Source: Antedon mediterranea (lineage: Eukaryota > Echinodermata > Crinoidea > Comatulida > Antedonidae). From it: a stretch of 60,000 bases of DNA. A model generated the notes under the pieces. The model was given only the letters and a program-made list of their open reading frames with translations. It was not told where the DNA came from and did no database searches. Numbering within the stretch: position 1 is the first letter of the stretch; each line of letters opens with the position of its first letter. Where the stretch lies: positions 35,081,795 through 35,141,794 of the forward strand of contig NC_092670.1 in the NCBI RefSeq assembly GCF_964355755.1. Direction: 5' to 3'. This document shows positions 57,997 to 60,000 of the stretch, piece after piece. Made by a program: the position numbers and the translations under genes.

Positions 57997-58854
57997 TTAA
58001 ACAGGTCGTATGCCTTTTGCATTTTGTAGTAAAATTAGTTTTCATGGAAAATAATTATAAAAATATAATAATTTTCTGGGACAACATCATTATGTGCAAA
58101 ACACATTACTTTATACTTGGAATTATTTGGATATAATTATTTCCTAATGTCATTTGTTATGATTTAGTACAGTAGGTAGCCAAATTGGTAAAAAGATCAG
58201 TAAGTGGTTTGTAGAGAGCAGCTCTAGGCCTATTGTAATACCGGTAGTTGCCAGTGGCAAGTTCTACGAAAAAGATTGGTGGGTGAAATTTCTGGAATTG
58301 CTACTTTCTACTGCCCTGAGAACATAGGCTTTAAGCCAACTTATACAATGAGTCTGCATTACATTTAATTTAAATACATTGTACTATATGTACTTGTATT
58401 ACTGTTAAAAAGTATAGTGTACAGAAAACTGTAGGGTTGTAAATTGTATATTGAATCTGTAGTGTAAAGTAGACCCAAGGGACATTTTTGACCACATGGC
58501 TAAATGTGGCCACATTATCCATGTTGTTCTGGGGTCGGACCAGCATTGTCTGCTGAGACCGTCTACACCTGATCATGTGGGAATTGGCAACATTGAGGCA
58601 CCTGTTAATATGTTAGCCAAATCCGATGACCTTGTCTGTGATGACCTCAGTCATATACAATTACCTTCGTCTGGGGATGTCCCCTGCAAAGTGTGATGAA
58701 CTTGACTGGGGACCTGTCAAATGGATGTCCCTAGTAGCCCATTAACATGACAATTTTTCAATTTTTATGCAATATATTATGGAGCTCAATTTACTGTTAC
58801 TAATGTTGATATTTATTTGTATAGTGCAGAAAATAAATTGTGGGGGTTTGACCA
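57997..58854. other. Spacer
   Basis: No gene recognised; the frame at 58496-58696 has no known domain. Confidence 0.4.
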
Positions 58855-59102
58855 TCATACTCTGAAACTAGAACAAAAGTAACTGGGAAACATATCTTAG
58901 GTCATCCAAGTGATCCTACATTTTTTTATATTTTTTTTTTATATTTTATTTGTTTTTAACGGTTCTGTATATATCTTTTAAATTAGGCCTACTGTGTATT
59001 TATGTTATAATTTTTATTTACTTTTAAACTTATAACTGGACCATTTTGGAAAGCAGTACTGCGTTACTGAAAATGCAATCCAGTCAAAAGAATAAATAAA
59101 TA
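58855..59102 (+). mobile_element. LINE 3' end, plus strand
   Basis: ACTCTGAAACTAGAACAAAA, AAGTGATCCTACATTTTTTT, GAAAGCAGTACTGCGTTACT and ATCCAGTCAAAAGAATAAAT, closing with an AAATAAATAA tail. It matches 39632-39905 in inverse orientation. A few last codons (HHTLKLEQK then stop) may be the ORF2 end. Confidence 0.65.
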
Positions 59103-59118
59103 AGAACCTGGCAATGAA

Positions 59119-59500
59119 TGTAGCATGGCATACTTCGTTGAAATGGCAGTTGTTGTCAGATCAACAAAGTTAAGTAACGTTGGGCTTGGAAGACCGTCTA
59201 GGAAAAGCGTTGGGTGCTGTATAGACCAAGGGAGAGTGGCACATAGTGTGTCGACTTCTGATCACGGGATCGGCAGTTTGATTCCAATGCATGCTGGTCG
59301 TATTGCCTGTGCCCTTAGGGCAAGACACGTTCTTGAGTTTGCATCTCTCCACCCAGATGGGTTCCGTATCTGGTTAGGTCAAAGCTCCATCTGCGCTGGT
59401 TACTGGCTGCAACATTATGGAAGTATGTTTCCATACGTGTTTGTTAAAAAATAACCAATATATGAATTTGCGCTATATAAATGCATTATTATTATGGCCA
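59119..59500 (+). mobile_element. 5S rRNA/tRNA chimeric SINE
   Basis: 59119-59224 is a degenerate 5S rRNA copy: GGCATAC…GTTGAA, then GTCAGATCA, AAAGTTAAGTAACGTTGGGC, AGACCGTCTAGGAAAAGC and TTGGGTGCTGTA. About 16 nt that carry the intermediate promoter element are missing. A tRNA-like unit follows (A box GTGGCACATAGTGTG, B box GCAGTTTGATTCCA). Next comes the block CCTTAGGGCAAGACACGTTC and CTCCACCCAGATGGG, and an L2-like tail TTTGCGCTATATAAATGC with ATT repeats. A 5S-plus-tRNA head is known from AmnSINE1-type elements; family membership here is inferred. Confidence 0.7.
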
Positions 59501-60000
59501 GGGGTAAACCTAGGAAAAGATTTGGCCGATTTTCGACACTAATTAGATCACTTTTACACTACATTTTGAAAGTTTGGACACAGGCTACCATAAATTGTGA
59601 TAAATTTGTGAAAATGAAGAGTGATATTATGTGCAACTATCCAACCTGAAGTCCATCTAGTCTGCTTAATAGTGTTGTCTGCCAAAATATGATCAGTAAT
59701 TGTTGGGGTCTGCCAAGGTGTCTAGACCCTTATAAATTTGTACCCTCAAATTCTACCTAATAATCATGCCTCATGGGATATTTCCCTCTATAAAACACAA
59801 GTTGGCACCATTGTTGTAGTTAGTTACTGTACAGTAAAAAAATATGTCTTAGATTTATAGCACTTTTTAGTATTTAGGACAACAGCAAATTTAAATGAAT
59901 TAATTGTTACCTTTATACACATTTCTTTTTTCAAATTAAATATTTTCATCATCCTAACAAAATTTAAAAACAAAACAAGAAAAAAACAATTAAAGATATA
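59501..60000. other. AT-rich spacer to window end
   Basis: No gene recognised. Confidence 0.4.

Noticed and set aside
58496-58696. 66-codon plus-strand frame
   Set aside because: No domain, no splice support, and AT-rich surroundings typical of chance frames.
59119-59224. Functional 5S rRNA gene
   Set aside because: About 16 nt are missing and many conserved bases are changed; it is the head of a SINE or a pseudogene.

Overview
The window looks like nuclear DNA from an AT-rich, intron-bearing animal genome. The evidence is a cytochrome P450 gene split by GT-AG introns, several SINE and LINE 3' ends, many short inverted-repeat transposons, and minisatellites. A marine invertebrate deuterostome such as an echinoderm is my best guess, from the style of the P450 and the SINEs. 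That is inference; nothing here fixes the species. There is no sign of bacterial gene organisation.

Only one protein-coding gene is well supported: a microsomal CYP2-clan cytochrome P450 on the minus strand. Its four coding exons are 20615-19718, 9319-9170, 8652-8548 and 8133-7808. They join with all introns in phase 1 into a 492-residue protein. It has an N-terminal membrane anchor, a proline-rich hinge, the AGMDT I-helix, ETLR K-helix, PERF and the FSTGRRACLG haem loop. A non-coding 5' exon with a TATA-like box near 21.7 kb is plausible. Intron 1 is about 10.4 kb and is packed with mobile elements and an 80-bp minisatellite.

The rest is mostly repeats. 0-7.8 kb: TTAA-flanked MITEs, a hairpin element and a perfect 187-bp inverted repeat. 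22.5-24.5 kb: a 103-bp array joined to a retroposon tail, and a foldback hairpin. 26-28 kb: two exon-like segments on the plus strand. 28-30.3 kb: a cluster of MITE family A. 35-38.5 kb: a 17/35-bp minisatellite carrying about 45 G-quadruplex motifs, then a 95-bp array. 39-46 kb: LINE tail, family A MITEs and an inverted element pair. 47-49.7 kb: an ATC-rich satellite domain with LINE and SINE insertions. 50-60 kb: short tandem repeats, more MITEs, LINE ends, and a 5S-rRNA/tRNA chimeric SINE.

Family labels used below are mine. A is the TIR family starting AGCTCTGTCTACACTATC. B is the TTAA family starting AGATGTATTGTCCCC. C is the TTA family with AGCnTnGTTCCCACT ends. D is the dispersed GTGTCCCC/CTATTAAGG family that also appears inside three tandem arrays. 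I saw no system of clearly new function. The most unusual signals are the G-quadruplex array and its link to family D, the 187-bp perfect palindrome arms, the 5S-tRNA SINE, and the altered C-helix of the P450.
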